The notes: generated by a model not told the origin, from the letters alone. Counted from the first letter of the stretch, positions 46,931-59,154 are shown. The stretch is 64,000 nt of DNA from Bretschneidera sinensis (GCA_023935145.1 CM043698.1:86865501-86929500); one strand, 5' to 3'. Made by a program: numbers and translations.

Positions 46931-48476
46931 TAAAATTTAAATTCACATTCTTAGACCTACTAGCATATATTGGAGTACTTTTAATCTTACTAGAGGTCTT
47001 GGAAGTGGAGGCTTCATTCAAACATGTTGTTTTCATGAACAAAGTTTCTTCAGACTTTTGCTTGCCTAATGGAGAATAACCCAAGCCGGATTTTCCTAAA
47101 CCTTTGGCTAGATAGTACTTCATTTAGATTTTCTTTTTCCAAGCATAAGTCAAGATATGGTGCTATTCAATTTCAATATTTTCTTCTTTAAATTTTCATT
47201 TTCGTTTTTTAGAAAATCTTGTGAAGAATCATAAAGCATGGAAGATAGTTTTTCTTTTTCTTCTTTTAAACCTTCCATCTCTTTGGAAAGAGATGAGACT
47301 TCCTTTTGGAGGATGATAATCCTAGAATTGAATTTCTTCAATCATCTCATTTATAACTTTAATTAACTCTTCACTACTACTAACAATGTTATTATTAGAA
47401 GGGGAAGAAGTTGATACCTCATTCTCATCGTCGATTACCATCAAGCATAGGTTGGCAATATCCTCGTATCCAACCTCATTGTATGAAGTTTCTTCCTCTT
47501 CATCATCACTCAATGTGGTTCTAATAATGGCATTCTTTTTGAAGCTCTTATAAGGTTTGCTCGTTGTTGGATAATTGGCCTTGATATGATCGGGCATCTT
47601 GCAACCGTAGCACATAAAAGGTTCCATTTTTGGAGTAGAATCCCTTGTGTAAGGTTTATTGCTCTTTTTCAAGAATTTGTGAAACCTTTTGGTGATTAAA
47701 GTCATCTCACTATCTTCTTCACTGCTCTCATCCTCTTATTCTTTCTCATCCTCTTTGTTGCTTGTAGAGGCCTTGAGAGCAATCATCTTTTTCTTCTTCT
47801 CATCATCATGGACAATGGGATTCATTTCCTCCAACTCGTGTGTTAATAGTGATCCAAGAATTGTCTCGATATCAAGTTTGTCGAAATCTTTGGCCTCCAT
47901 GATGGCCGTCTTCTTTGCTTTCCAAGTGAATGGCAAAGACCTTAGGATATTTTTTGTTAGTTCAAACTCCTCAATGTTCCTACTAAGAAGCTTTAAGCCG
48001 TTAACAATAGTGGTAAAATGTGAGTGCAATTGAGAAATTTTTTTGTTAGGAGACATTTTGAAAGATTCATACTCAGACACTAGCATATAGATTTTTGATT
48101 TTTTGACTTCGCTAGTGCCCTCATATTTAACTTGCAGTTTGTCCCAAATCTCCTTAGCCGAAAAACATGAAGAAACTTTATTATACTCAGAAATATCTAA
48201 CGCACAATGTAAAATACTAATGGCTCTACTATTTAGAGACATCATTCTATAATCCTTTTCATTGAACTTAGTTTTGAGTTTATGCATTATATGATTAATT
48301 TCTCCAATAGTTATTTCCTTTGAAGGAATTATAGGTCCTTCCTCAATGACTCTCCATAGATTGTAATCTTGTCATTCGACAAAGATTTTCATTCTATTTT
48401 TCCAGTAGTTATAATTGGAGCCATTGAACAAAGGAGGCCTAGTGTAGGAATTCCATTTAGTATAGCTATTTGATGC
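46930..48476 (-). pseudogene. Copia gag, minus-strand element
   Basis: It starts like the relative at 49854 (ASNSYTKWNSYTRPPLFNGS), but the start codon is ATA rather than ATG. The Ty1/copia gag block NYNYWKNRMKIF and the 183-residue core (48287-47736, ISEYNKVSSCFSAKEIWDKL, SPNKKISQLHSHFTTIVNGL) follow. The zinc knuckle near 47620-47570 is CYGCKMPDHIKANY, with the last Cys changed to Tyr. A Lys/Glu-rich coiled coil lies at 47341-47150. Stops are scattered. Confidence 0.85.
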
Positions 48477-48514
48477 TATCGGATCTCAAGTATTTTAGGC
48501 CTGAAATTAAGTAT

Positions 48515-48529
48515 GAAGCTCTGACACCA
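48515..48529 (-). promoter_or_regulatory. Primer-binding site of the minus-strand copia element
   Basis: The minus strand reads TGGTGTCAGAGCTTC two bases after the LTR, one mismatch from the tRNA-iMet complement. Confidence 0.85.
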
Positions 48530-48531
48530 AT

Positions 48532-49631
48532 TGTAAACTGAGGTTCAAACCCAAGCGGGGGGTGAATTGGGTTTTTAAAAACTTTTATTGATTAGCTTAC
48601 AAGTTTTAAAACAGTTATATACATAAAACACCAAATTAAATAATATGCTTGAAAGTAAAGATTTTAAGGAGGAGAAAATACAAACTCCATTTATAGTGGT
48701 TCAGCAATATCAGATTCCTTCTGACCCTACGTCCACTCTCTTCAAGGAACCTCCTTGAAGTAATCCACTAAAACTTTAGTCGTACAACTTCACGGGTGTT
48801 GCACAAACCTTATAATCAATCTCTTCCTCATGGAAGCTACAATTCTAAGAGTTATATCAACTATTTCCCTTTAAAATAAATAAAATTTTCTGTAAAGTAA
48901 ATGGTAGAGAAATAGCAATAAGTGCTTTTACAAATGAACAATATCTCTCTTTTAAGGACAAGCTTGAAGAATGGCTCAACAATAAAATTTTCAAAGATTT
49001 TGAGAATTAATGAGCTATCTTGTGAATTGAATGTGTTCTCTTCTTGTTTTATATGCTCATTGAAGTGGGTTTATATAACCTTGAATCAATATGACCATTT
49101 GACACTGACTTGGTCTGTTTGGAGCATTAAATGCTCATGTCCCGCGTCTCAAACGGTCATATTTTCGAATTACCAGTCGACTGGGTCCTTGTACCAGTCG
49201 ACTGGGTCAAGTGAGAAATTTCATTTTTTAAGCTAAGGGAGAGTGCCGACTGCCAATTGACTTGGTCAGAGAACCAGTCGACTGGGTGAAGTTACCAGTC
49301 GACTTGGAACTTTTTGTCCCATATCCCAGTCGACTGGTATATAGACCCAGTCGAATGTATTTTTGACTTAGAAACTTTTTGTATAATAGTTTTATCAAAT
49401 TTTTTTAAATTGAGCCACAGATCACGCTATGTAATTGAGATAAAGAGAATTACAATTGTTTCAATTACCTTAATGCCTATTCTATATAGTCTTGTTTTGG
49501 TGTCTGCCTCGTGTTGAGTTCTTACATCTTGTTTTCGTACTGAACGCTTTTACTGCTTAAACATTTAGATAGAACCGTTAGTGCAATTAAAGTAGTGTTT
49601 TGTTATTATTAAAATCAAATATGGGTCAACA
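48532..49631 (-). repeat. 5' LTR of the minus-strand copia element
   Basis: On the minus strand it runs TGTTGACCCATATTTG to CTCAGTTTACA. CCAGTCGACTGG-type motifs occur at 49173-49352. It matches 39796-40894. Confidence 0.9.
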
Positions 49632-49798
49632 CACTATAAACAGAGTTTGCACTTTTTCTTCCTTAAACTATTTTACTTTCAAGAATATTATTTGTTTGTG
49701 TGCTTTGTGCATTTAACTGTTTAAAAACTTGCAAAATAATTAGCAAAAGTTTTTAAAACCCAATTCACCACCCTCTTGGGTTTGAACCTTGGTTTACA
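49632..49798 (+). repeat. Right piece of the plus-strand copia LTR
   Basis: It begins CACTATAAACAGAGTTTGC and ends TTGGTTTACA. It is the missing end of the LTR that stops at 39795, and the first five bases are the target duplication. Confidence 0.88.
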
Positions 49799-49800
49799 AT

Positions 49801-49816
49801 TGGTATCAGAGCTTCG
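49801..49816 (+). promoter_or_regulatory. Primer-binding site of the plus-strand copia element
   Basis: TGGTATCAGAGCTTCG starts two bases after the LTR and matches the complement of plant tRNA-iMet. Confidence 0.93.
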
Positions 49817-49853
49817 TACTCAATTTCAGGTTTAAAATCATTGAGTTGATCCG

Positions 49854-51732
49854 ATGGCATCATATAGCTATACCGAAGGGCATTCCTACACTAGGCCTCC
49901 TTTGTTCAATGGCTCCAATTATAACTACTGGAGAAATAGAATGAAAATCTTTATCGAAGGACAAGATTACAATCTATGGAGAGTCATTGAGGAAGGACCT
50001 AGAACTCCTTCAAAGAAAATAACTATTGGAGAAATCAATCATACAATGCCTAAACTCAAAACTGAGTTCAATGAAAATGATTGTAGAATGATGTCTCTAA
50101 ATAGTAGAGCCACTAGTATTTTACATTGTGCTTTAGATATTTCTGAGTATAATAAAGTTTCTCCATGTGTTTCAACTAAGGAGATTTAGGACAAACTACA
50201 AGTTATATTTGAGGGCACTAGCGAAGTTAAAAAAAAATCTATATGCTAGTGTCCGAGTATGAATCTTTCAAAATGTCTCCTAATGAAACAAATTTTCAAG
50301 TGCACTTAAGTTTCACCATTATTGTTAATGGCTTAAAGCTTCTTGGTAGGAACATTTAGGAGTTTAAACTAACGAGGAAGATATTAAGGTCTATCCGATC
50401 CACTTGGAAAACAAAGAAGACGGCCAAAGATCTCGACAAACTTTTTGTCGAAACACTTCTCGGATCACTATTGACATACAAGATGGAACAAATGAATCCC
50501 GTTGTCAATGATAAAGAGAAGGAGAAAAAATTGATTACTCTCAAGGCCTCTACGAGCAACCAAGAAGAGAATGAGAGCAGCGAAAAAGATGGTGAGATGG
50601 CTTTAATCACCAAAAGGTTTTACAAGTTCTTGAAAAAAAGCAAAAAACATTACACAAGGGATTCCACTCCAAAAAGGGAACCTCTTGTGTGTTACGGTTG
50701 CAAGAAGCACGGTCACATCAAGGTCGATTGTCTAACAATGAGCAAACCTTATAAGAGCTTCAAAAAGAAGGCCATGATTGCAACCACATGGAGTGATGAA
50801 AAAGAGGAAGAAACTTTGGACAATGAAGTTGGAAACGAGGAGATTGCCAACCTATACTTGATGGCAATCGACGATGAGAATGAGGTGTCAACTTCTTCCC
50901 CTTCTAATAATAACATTGTTAGTACTAGTGAAGAATTAATTGAAGTTATAAATGAGATGCATAAATAATTGAAGAAATTCGATTATGGAAATGTGACTCT
51001 CAAGAAGGAAGTCTCATCTCTTTCCAAAGAGATGAAAGGCTTAAAGGAGGAAAAAGAAAAACTATCTTCCATGCTTTATGATTCTTTACAAGATTTTTTT
51101 AAAAATGAAAATGAAAATTTAAAGAAGAAAATATTGGAATTGAATAGCACAGTGTCTAGACGTATGCTTAGAAAAGTAAAGTTAGATGAAGTGTTATTCA
51201 GCCAAAGATTGAATAGAGGAAAATCTAGCATGGGTTATTCTCCATTGGCAAGCAAAAGTCAAAATAGACTTTTTTTCATGAAAACAACATGTTTGAATGA
51301 CTGAATCCTCCACTTCCAAGACCTCTAGCAAAATTAAAAGTACTAATTCAATATATGCTAGTAGGTCTAAGAATGCGAATTTAAATTCTAATGCATATAC
51401 TAAAATTAAGCATCATATATGTATGCACACTCAAGAAATTCAAATGCTAGGAATGATCATTCAAGAAATACATATACTAGAAATACATATCCTAGGAGTA
51501 ACCATCATGTGCATCCTAGAGATAATATATATACTCATAACTTGCACATTACACATGAACATCCTATGAATTACCATCATGTGTATTCTAGAAGTAATAT
51601 GTATGCTCACACTACAAGTGCAGATCTTATGAGCTACCATTATACATTTCCTAGTAATAACATGCGTGTTCATAATTTTAATCATAGTAACGTGTATCCT
51701 ATGAATGCTTATCCAAGGAACTATAGACATGC
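49854..51732 (+). pseudogene. Copia gag, plus-strand element
   Basis: It starts with ATG (MASYSYTEGHSYTRPPLFNG) and has the NYNYWRNRMKIF gag block. A stop at 50187 (TAG where the relative has TGG) and a frameshift near 50230 break it. The zinc knuckle is intact here at 50690-50735 (CYGCKKHGHIKVDC), followed by an acidic stretch and a coiled coil (50969-51150) and the Arg/Asn/His/Tyr-rich repeat (51419-51730). It is cut at 51733 before the protease. Confidence 0.87.
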
Positions 51733-53731
51733 TGTAATACCCATATTTGTAAAGTAAGGGTAAAAAAGTAATTTAATAAAAATGACATGGAGTTAAAATA
51801 ATATATATGCAAAAGAACTAAGTTTTTTTTTTATATAAAACAGTTTTTTCGAAAAAAACAAAAAATTTTGTGGACAGTATGTAAGGAAAAAAAACGTGGC
51901 AATATTGCATTTTGTTTTGGCAACACCTGTTGCCACGTTTTATTTCATTTATTACTTACCAAATCCTGTTTGGTTTTCTTCAATTAATATTCAAACAACT
52001 CTATTTCTCTAAACACTTGGGGGCCAAAAGAAAGATTGAAAGAATAAATTTTGAAGAGGTTTACGAGAGAATTTTATAGAGAGTCACGGGAAGCTCTAAG
52101 AAAAACAGAACATAATAACATGAAGTTTATTTTTGAAATTTAGCATACATGAAATTCCTGGAATTTAATGTAGGAATTTTTAAGGGGTGTGAATTATGGA
52201 AGAATTGAAGAATAAATTAGAAATTTAATATAAATCTTATGTTAGGTGTTGACGATCAGCAACCGGGAGAAATTACTGAGAGGAATAAGAAAGGCAAGGA
52301 GGTGATCGACGAGTAGCTCTAAATGCTACCTGGTGAGTTAGATTTACTTTAAATAATCAAGATAAATATGAAATATATAGTGATAATATTTGAATATATT
52401 ATTAACTTATGATTTGGTGATAGATGAAAGTTGGTTGATAGGTATGATAGGAATAAGTGATGTGTAGAGAATTATTATATAAGAAATAATATTATTGGAA
52501 TAATGAATCGATTTAATAATAATGGTGATAAGTGAAATTCTTGATGAGCTATAGATGATGAGTTGATATAATATACGAGGAGAAGAAAATTAGTGAAATT
52601 GGTCAAATAATGATTTGAGAAGAAGTATGATAACTAATTTGAATGTCTGAATACATGTGTGTTTTTATATTACTGTGCATATGCATATTTCATATCATTG
52701 TTCATATGTATATACATGAAATGAAAAAATGTGACAAACAGTATATGCTGGTAAGAAATGAAAACCATGACAGCCAGTATATGCTGATAAGAAATGAAAA
52801 CTGTGACAGCCGGTATATGCTGGTGAGAAATGAAAAACTATGACAACCAGTATATGCTTGTAAGAAATGAAAACCGTGACAGCCGGTATATACTGGTGAG
52901 AAATGAATACCATGAAAGCTAGTGTATGCTAGTGATAAAAGAACCGGGAAGGCAACTGGTCTAAGATAAGAACATGTTGACATATGGGAAGACGTTCCCA
53001 ATTAATAATTCATGCATTGCATCTGTTTTAAATATTGATTTTATTACTGAAATGTTAACGTGTTTCTTGATTGTAAAATTATTGAATGAATGAGTCTCAT
53101 AGAGAGACAGATATGACCGAAAAGAAATATGAAAGTATGATATGATAAGAACTATCTGAGTGATAGACTATCTGCTGTGAACCTCATAACGAGGTAATTA
53201 TGAGATATAATTGATGGTATCAAGGTGAATAAATATATAAGAAGAAGAGACTGATAAAGAATAGGGGTTATGATATGAGTAGTGTTAATAAAATACTATT
53301 ATCAAATTATATGAGATATAAATGATTGAATATTAAAAGATTATTTATATAAATTGAATACTTCTAGTAAATTTAATTCACTGAGCTTGTGAAGCTCATC
53401 CCTCAATGTTAAATTATTTCAAGCAGCAGGTAAGACAGATAGTTGGTGAGCTAAGATTCAGACAGAGTTATTATCTGTAAGCCACGTGGTCCACATCTTC
53501 AGACTAATGAGAAATTAAAATAAAAATCTATTTATAAATATTCATGCATATTATGTTGTATAAAATGTTTAAGTTGATATTTGAATGATTTATCTCCCCT
53601 ATTAAGGGTTGAGGATCGATGTAAACAATTGTAGTTGTATTATTTTTATTGTTGCATATATGTGTCATGCTGAGATTTTCAAAATGTAACAACACATCTC
53701 GGGGGTGACCAACCTGAGATGGATCATTATA
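51733..53731 (+). repeat. 5' LTR of the Tekay-like element
   Basis: It is about 1999 bases and homologous to the solo LTRs at 31116-33187 (same strand) and 17756-21671 (opposite strand). It contains a 36-bp tandem array at 52741-52957. The right boundary is inferred from the primer site. Confidence 0.87.
52741..52957 (+). repeat. 36-bp tandem array in the LTR, six copies
   Basis: Unit starts are at 52741, 52777, 52813, 52850, 52886 and 52922, with the motif GTATATGCTGGTAAGAAATG followed by GAAAACCATGACAGCCA or variants. Thirty-six is a multiple of three, so a short frame repeats the peptide SxYMLVRNEN, but no gene is supported. Confidence 0.92.
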
Positions 53732-53735
53732 ATTT

Positions 53736-53747
53736 TGGTATCAAAGC
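53736..53747 (+). promoter_or_regulatory. Primer-binding site of the Tekay-like element
   Basis: TGGTATCAAAGC differs by one base from the tRNA-iMet complement TGGTATCAGAGC. Confidence 0.85.
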
Positions 53748-53833
53748 ATTAGGTTTTATAATTCTATAAACTGCATAATAATTTAAAGAAGTAGAAGATT
53801 TAAATAAACTATATTTTAATACAGAGTTTGAGG

Positions 53834-55260
53834 ATGACATGTGGATGTGCTAGAGCTAGAGGTAGAGTTCTGAATTAGAGGGGACATGGTAGAGCCCCAA
53901 TATTTAGAAGAACTGAAGCAGATGGGGAGGTTGAGTCTGTGGTTACTACAAGGGAACAGGTTGCTAGTGCAGTTGATACTAGCAGGGCTGGGAGAGAATC
54001 TGATATTAGGAGGGATGAATTGGGAGAAGTGCTTGATTGTGCTATAGAGAGGATGAATGCAGCAGAAGAAAGGGCAGATAATTTACAGAAGAGATTAGAA
54101 GAGAGGGGTAGAATAGAACCTGATGTGGTGAGACAAGAGGTTCATGAGGGAGAAGGTGTGTTTTGTACATGAGATGCAAGGGGATTGTTTTGTGAGATTT
54201 TCTAAATTTAAACCCCAGTCTTTTAGAGGATCTGAAAATCCTATGGAAACTGAGCAGTGGATTAGACATGTTGAGAAATATTTTGAAGTCTTACCAGTAA
54301 CAGATAGACAGAAGGTTACTTTTGCTACATTTATGTCGGAAGGTGAGGCTTCACAATGGTGGGAAAATATTCTACCTATAGTGAGTGCACAGGTAGAACA
54401 ACCTTTAACTTGAAGTAAGTTTAAGGATGAGTTCTTTGTAAAGTATTTTCCAGATACATTTCGGGCACAGCAAGAGAGAGATTTTATTCATCTAAAGAAG
54501 GGTAATTTATTGGTGGCTAAATATAATAGTATATTCATAGCCCTTTAAAGGTTTCTACCTGAATTAGTGAATATAGAGGAGAGGAAATGTAAGAGATTTT
54601 TAGACGGATTACACTATGAAATTAAGACTAAACTCTCTTATATGAGCATTGGGAATTATGCTATTCCGGTGGATAAAGCATTATAAATTGAGAAGGATTT
54701 GATGAAGTTTAGAGGTAAGAAGGAGTGGCTGAAGAGGTCTAGATTTGAGGGACCTAGAGGTAGTGGCAGTATGAGTGTGCAGGATGGGAGACCACCTTAG
54801 AGGGGGCGGTCCTTGTCACAAGGAACTGCAGTGCAAAGTCAAAGGCAAGGAGAATTTGTTACTTCTATAGCTCAGAGTAATACCTGGGGATCCCTAGATT
54901 TGGGAGACAAACTATGAGAAGTTGGAGTTATAGTAAAGAAGTAAGTATGCCATCAAAGGGAGGTGGTAATCTGATGTATGATCGAGAGCCAAGGGTTTCT
55001 TTTAGATGTAATTAGATGGGGAATCTGTCTCAGAATTTCCCTACGCAGATAAGTTTTGTATGTGGTGAGGGATGACATATTGGTGTAGATTATCCAGTGG
55101 GGAAATCTGCTGACATAGGCACTGGAAGTATTGGGAGAAGACCGGTGGAGAGAGGTGGTGGATCAGAGAGTGTACGGAGCAGAGGTAGAGGATCAGTAGC
55201 TAAGAGAGGATGTACTAGCCAGTTACAGTCCAGAGACAGCAGAGTCTATGTATTGACACA
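53834..55260 (+). pseudogene. Tekay-like gag
   Basis: It starts MTCGCARARGRVL followed by a stop. A Glu/Arg-rich coil lies at 53939-54172. After a frame change the capsid block reads FSKFKPQSFRGSENPMETEQ, W...VEKYFEVLP, ATFMSEGEASQWWEN and FKDEFFVKYFPDTFRAQQE, typical of Retrotrans_gag. The zinc knuckle near 55050-55100 is degenerate (VCGEG, stop, HIGVDYP). At least five stops are seen. Confidence 0.85.
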
Positions 55261-55282
55261 ATAGGATGCATAAGCCGCTCCT

Positions 55283-55600
55283 GATGTTGTTATGGGTATG
55301 ATATCTATCATTGGTAGACCTATTAGATTATTGATTAATCCTGGTGCAACCCATTCTTTTGCATCCAGTGTTTATATGAAATCTATTGATGTTAGTGCTA
55401 GTCCTTTGATACATGCGATTATTGTTGAAGTTCCTACTGAGGATAAGGCAATAATCAGGACAATTTATCGACGTTGTGTGATTAATATGACTAATAGAGA
55501 ATTTAAATTTTATTTATTGCCTTTAGATATGATATATTTTGATTTAATTCTGGGGGATGAATTGGTTATCCGCATATCATGCTTGGGTAGATTGTTTTAG
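55283..55600 (+). pseudogene. Tekay-like protease with lost catalytic Asp
   Basis: It reads MGMISIIGRPIRLLINPGAT, then HSFASSVYM. The family has Asp before the (S/P/T)GATHSF motif; here the codon is AAT (Asn), so it would be inactive. A later DLILGDEL block corresponds to the usual DVILGMDWL. Confidence 0.83.
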
Positions 55601-55605
55601 GAAGA

Positions 55606-56630
55606 ATGTGGTGTTTAAGATACTCGGATAAGGAGTTTAATTTTAAAGAAGAATGTAAGATACTTGCCAACTATCTTATTTATGCCTTGACTGCTAGTAA
55701 AAGGTTGAAGAAGGGTTTTAAAGGGTATTTGGCATATGTGGTGGATTCTAATAAGGAGATTAGGAAGTTAGAAGAAATCTTAGTAGTGAAAGATTTTTCT
55801 GATGTATTTCCTGAGGAGTTGTCTGGTTTGCCTCCCAATAGAGAGATTGAGTTTTCTATTGAGATGATTTCGGGATCAATACCCATATCTATAGCACCTT
55901 ATAGAATGGCACCAGTTGAATTGAGAGAGTTAAAAGTTCAGCTTCAACGGTTGCTAGATAAACAGTTTATTCGACCTAGTATGTCACTTTGGGGAGACCC
56001 TATGTTGTTTGTCAAAAAGAAGAACAGGACAATGAGGTTATATGTTGATTATAGACAGGTGAATAAGATCACCATCAAGAATAGATATCCTTTGCCCATG
56101 ATAGATGATTTATTTAAGTAGTTACAAGGAGCTAGGGTGTTTTCTAAGATAGACCTGAGATCGGGTTATCATCAACTGAGGATAAAGGAGGGAGATGTGC
56201 CTAAGACTGCTTTTAAGACACGTTATAGTCACATTAGTTCCTGGTGATGCCATTTGGGTTGACTAATGCTCTTGCAGCATTTATGGATCTAATGAATCGG
56301 GTGCTTAAACCATTCTTGGATAAATATGTGATTGTGTTTATTGATGATATTCTGATATATTCCAAGAATGAAGAGGAGCATATGCAACATTTAGAGATAG
56401 TGTTGGAAATTCTGAGGAGAGAGAAATTATATGCAAAGCTCTCTAAGTGTGAGTTTTGGTTGAATGAAATACCTTTCTTGGGGCATGTTGTGTCGGGAGA
56501 AGGAATAGAAGTTGACCCACAGAAAGTAGAAGTAGTGTTGAATTGGGAAAGGCCCACTAATGTAACTGAAATTAGAAGCTTTTTGGGGTTTGCTGGTTAT
56601 TATAGGAGGTTTATCCAAAAATTTCTATGA
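55606..56630 (+). pseudogene. Tekay-like reverse transcriptase
   Basis: The first part (55606-56121) has the region before RT ([20 protein letters not shown]), then [10 protein letters not shown] and [21 protein letters not shown] stop after FK at 56119 and a frameshift near 56225-56240 follow. The second part (56244-56630) has [10 protein letters not shown], the intact active site [12 protein letters not shown], and [19 protein letters not shown] up to [12 protein letters not shown], then a stop. Confidence 0.9.
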
Positions 56631-56729
56631 TTGGTGGACCATTGACTAGATTGACCAGGAAGGAAGTGAAATTTAGGTAGTCAGAAGAATTCCAGCCATT
56701 AAAAGAAAAATTGACTACTGCCCCGGTAT

Positions 56730-57120
56730 TAGTGTTTGCCTGGTGATGAAGGATTTGTGGTTTATAGTAATGCATCACATCATTGGTTGGGATGCATGTT
56801 GATGCAACATGGGAGAGTTATAGCTTATGCATCTAGGAAATTGAAGAGCCATAAGAGGAATTACCTGATCCATGATTTAGAATTGACCGCCATAGTTTTC
56901 GCTTTGAAGATTTGGAGACACCATCTGCATGGAACTAATTGTGATATTTTTACTAATCATAAAAGTTTGACGCATTTACCTACCAAAAAAGAGTTGAATT
57001 TGAGGTAGAGGAGGTGGATGGAGTTGATTAGAGATTCTAACTGTACAATTCATTATCATCTAGGAAATGCTAATGTAGTAGCTGACGCATTGAGTAGAAA
57101 GGCTACAGGGAGATTAGCTG
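56730..57120 (+). pseudogene. Tekay-like RNase H with changed catalytic Asp
   Basis: It reads [20 protein letters not shown], then [39 protein letters not shown] and ADALSRK. The usual YSDAS is YSNAS, which removes the first catalytic Asp. A stop lies at 57006. Confidence 0.87.
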
Positions 57121-57359
57121 CTGTTGGGAGTCATAATACTAGCTTTATAATAGAATTAAGAAAAAAGAGGATACAATTAAGTGTCAATAATATAGGAGTA
57201 TTGATGGCAAATATGGTGGTACAATCTTCTATTATTAATCGTTTATTACAGATGCATGGTAGAGATGAAAGGATAGAGAAGATCAAACAAGAAGTATTGA
57301 GTGGTAAGCCGACTGAGTTTCAAATTAAAGAAGATGGTATAGTAGTATTGGGGCATTGA

Positions 57360-57734
57360 GTTTGTGTTCCCAATGAGCTAGAGATGAGAAATGAGATACT
57401 AAGGGAGGCTCATGATTATATATATTCCACGCATCCAGGTAATAATCAGATATACAGGGGATTGAGACAAAATTATTAGTGGTCAGGGATTAAGAAGGAT
57501 GTAACGGAACATATTTCTAGATGTTTGACTTGTCAACATGTGAAGTCTGAGAATAGACATCTAGCAGGTTTATTACAACCTCTTCTAGTATCTGAGTGGC
57601 CATAGGAAAACGTGAGTATGGATTTTGTCTCTGGTTTTTCCCGTACCCAGAGAGGACATGACGTTGTATGGACTATAGTGGATAGACTTTCTAAGTCTTC
57701 ACACTTTCTTCCTATTAAAACTACCTAGAGTCCT
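57360..57734 (+). pseudogene. Tekay-like integrase N-terminal part, cut by insertion
   Basis: It reads LREAHDYIYSTHPGNNQIYR, then CLTCQHVKSENRHLAGLLQP (zinc-binding) and MDFVSGFSRTQRGHDVVWTI, VDRLSKSSHFLPIKTT. It stops at the insertion at 57735. Several stops (for example WP-stop near 57603) precede it. Confidence 0.85.
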
Positions 57735-58997
57735 GATGAGAATCATAAAATGCATCTCAACAGTACTTAATTGTTAGCATTTTAGGGTTGATCTAGGCTT
57801 TAATTGCACTTTTATACGTTAACAACTCTAAAGTATCATTCTTGGATCATTGATCTATTTCAGTGCATTTTTAGGTACTTTAAGCTAAAGAGGAGGAAAA
57901 GTCATCATTGCTTGAAGCACAAAGACTCGAGGCATACTAAAGTGAAGGCATGGTTGTGGAAGGACAAATGAAGAAAAATCAAGTGAATGTGTGCGCTACA
58001 GCCTAAAAATATCCAAGCCTCAGCCTCCAGAACCGAGCCAAAGAGCAAGAAAGAAGCTTCAGTGGAAGCTGCGGCCTAGACTAGGCAGGGCCACGGCCTC
58101 CAGAAAGGGGAGAAACCAAAGCCAAGGTAAGGGCCGTGGCGCGCACATGGTCCTCCTCTCCGAGTTATGACTTAATTAGGACTTTTTAAACCCTAAAACA
58201 TCCTTAGACCTTGTGTATTATAAATAGACCACTTAAGGTTTGTGAAGAGATATCTTTGGAAGTCTGAAAAACTTAAGAAGGCTACCACACTCTCCTCCAT
58301 CAAAGAGTTCAACCATGAACCTCATGGCGAACTAATCTCCAAGCAAGGCAAATTGATGAATCCCTAGGTGTAGTTGTTCTTATTTTCCTTTCTTGATTAA
58401 GTTGTAGTTGGGCTTCATTGTCAAAACATTGTTATGTGTTACTCTTTTATCTAATTAAAGGATTTTCTCTTAATTTGGTGATTATATCTTTATGTTTGAT
58501 ATAAGTTTAGTCATGCTCTTTTTATGTCAAGATTATTGGGTATGACTGAGTCTGGTAGATTTATCTTTTAGGTTTATCCATTACTGCAATATTGTCATTA
58601 ATGATATATTGTTGTTTCTTGATAAATCTATAGGATAGGTTATGTGTGCTTAACTCGAAAGAGTAATTCATATCAATTACATTAGGGTTTATATATGCGC
58701 TTGATTGAATATTTGTCGATTGCCTGTTTGGGATGTAAAACTTGCAATCGAGATAAAAACAACTGAATTAAAGATTGTAATAAGGCAACGAACCTAGTGA
58801 GGATTCCCGGAACCTTATTGTTTCTTTATCATATATTTCAATCTATTTACACAATTACTTCATTATTCATATCTTCTCACTTGATTGTTATCGTTCGTGT
58901 TAAGGTTTACACTATTCTTTTGTAGATCGCTTTTCCCTGTGGAATCGACACCCTAAAGCTGTGCTACAACTACCACGTTATACTTTGGGCGTAACCA
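57735..58997 (+). repeat. 5' LTR of the Athila-like element
   Basis: It is 1263 bases, from TGATGAGAATCATAAAATGC to GGGCGTAACCA. It contains CCCTGTGGAATCGACACC near its end, shared in outline with the solo LTRs at 18501 and 44372, and GC-rich short repeats of GCGGCCT/GGCCACGGCCT type at 58065-58145. Confidence 0.85.
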
Positions 58998-59002
58998 AAT
59001 TT

Positions 59003-59020
59003 TGGCGTCGTTGCCGGGGA
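59003..59020 (+). promoter_or_regulatory. Primer-binding site of the Athila-like element
   Basis: TGGCGTCGTTGCCGGGGA has one mismatch to the tRNA-Asp complement TGGCGCCGTTGCCGGGG. Confidence 0.9.
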
Positions 59021-59154
59021 AATGCTCTTACATACAAGGAAATCTGTCAAACTCCAAGACAAGACGGTACTATCATTCCTTTCTTTAAGTTTTGATTTTC
59101 TGATTTTCTTTTATTTGTTTTGTTTTATTTATTACCTTTTAACTCAGTTGGTGT

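Larger units (their letters stand above)
39796..49631 (-). mobile_element. Ty1/copia retrotransposon, minus strand, internally deleted
   Basis: LTRs lie at 49631-48532 (5') and 40894-39796 (3'), and are 1100 and 1099 bases. Flanks ACCTA (39791-39795) and CACTA (49632-49636) look like a mutated target duplication inside the plus-strand copia LTR. On the minus strand the order is gag, protease, integrase, the start of reverse transcriptase, a deletion, and then an extra ORF with a putative plant transposon domain, a polypurine tract and the 3' LTR. A solo LTR interrupts integrase at 44372-45701. The first 200 bases of the LTRs differ at about one base in ten by eye, so it is much older than the element at 876. 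Confidence 0.9.
38765..51732 (+). mobile_element. Ty1/copia retrotransposon, plus strand, split by two later insertions
   Basis: Its 5' LTR is in two pieces (38765-39795 and 49632-49798), separated by a second copia element. After the LTR come a tRNA-iMet primer site (49801) and gag (49854-51732), where a Tekay-like element cuts it at 51733. The rest (protease, integrase, reverse transcriptase, 3' LTR) must lie beyond the window. Gag motifs and the GGGTCAACA/CTCAGTTTACAAT-type LTR ends match the minus-strand relative at 39796-49631. Confidence 0.85.
51733..57734 (+). mobile_element. Tekay/Del-like Ty3/gypsy retrotransposon, 3' part displaced
   Basis: A 5' LTR (51733-53731) is followed by a tRNA-iMet primer site, gag, protease, reverse transcriptase, RNase H and integrase, cut at 57734 by the Athila-like insertion. 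The order with integrase last is that of Ty3/gypsy. The LTR type (TGTAATACCC start, ends GATCATTATA from an ancestral CATTACA) and pol sequence suggest the Tekay/Del chromovirus group, but the chromodomain end is not visible. Stops and changed catalytic residues show it is dead. Target flank on the left is CATGC. Confidence 0.88.
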
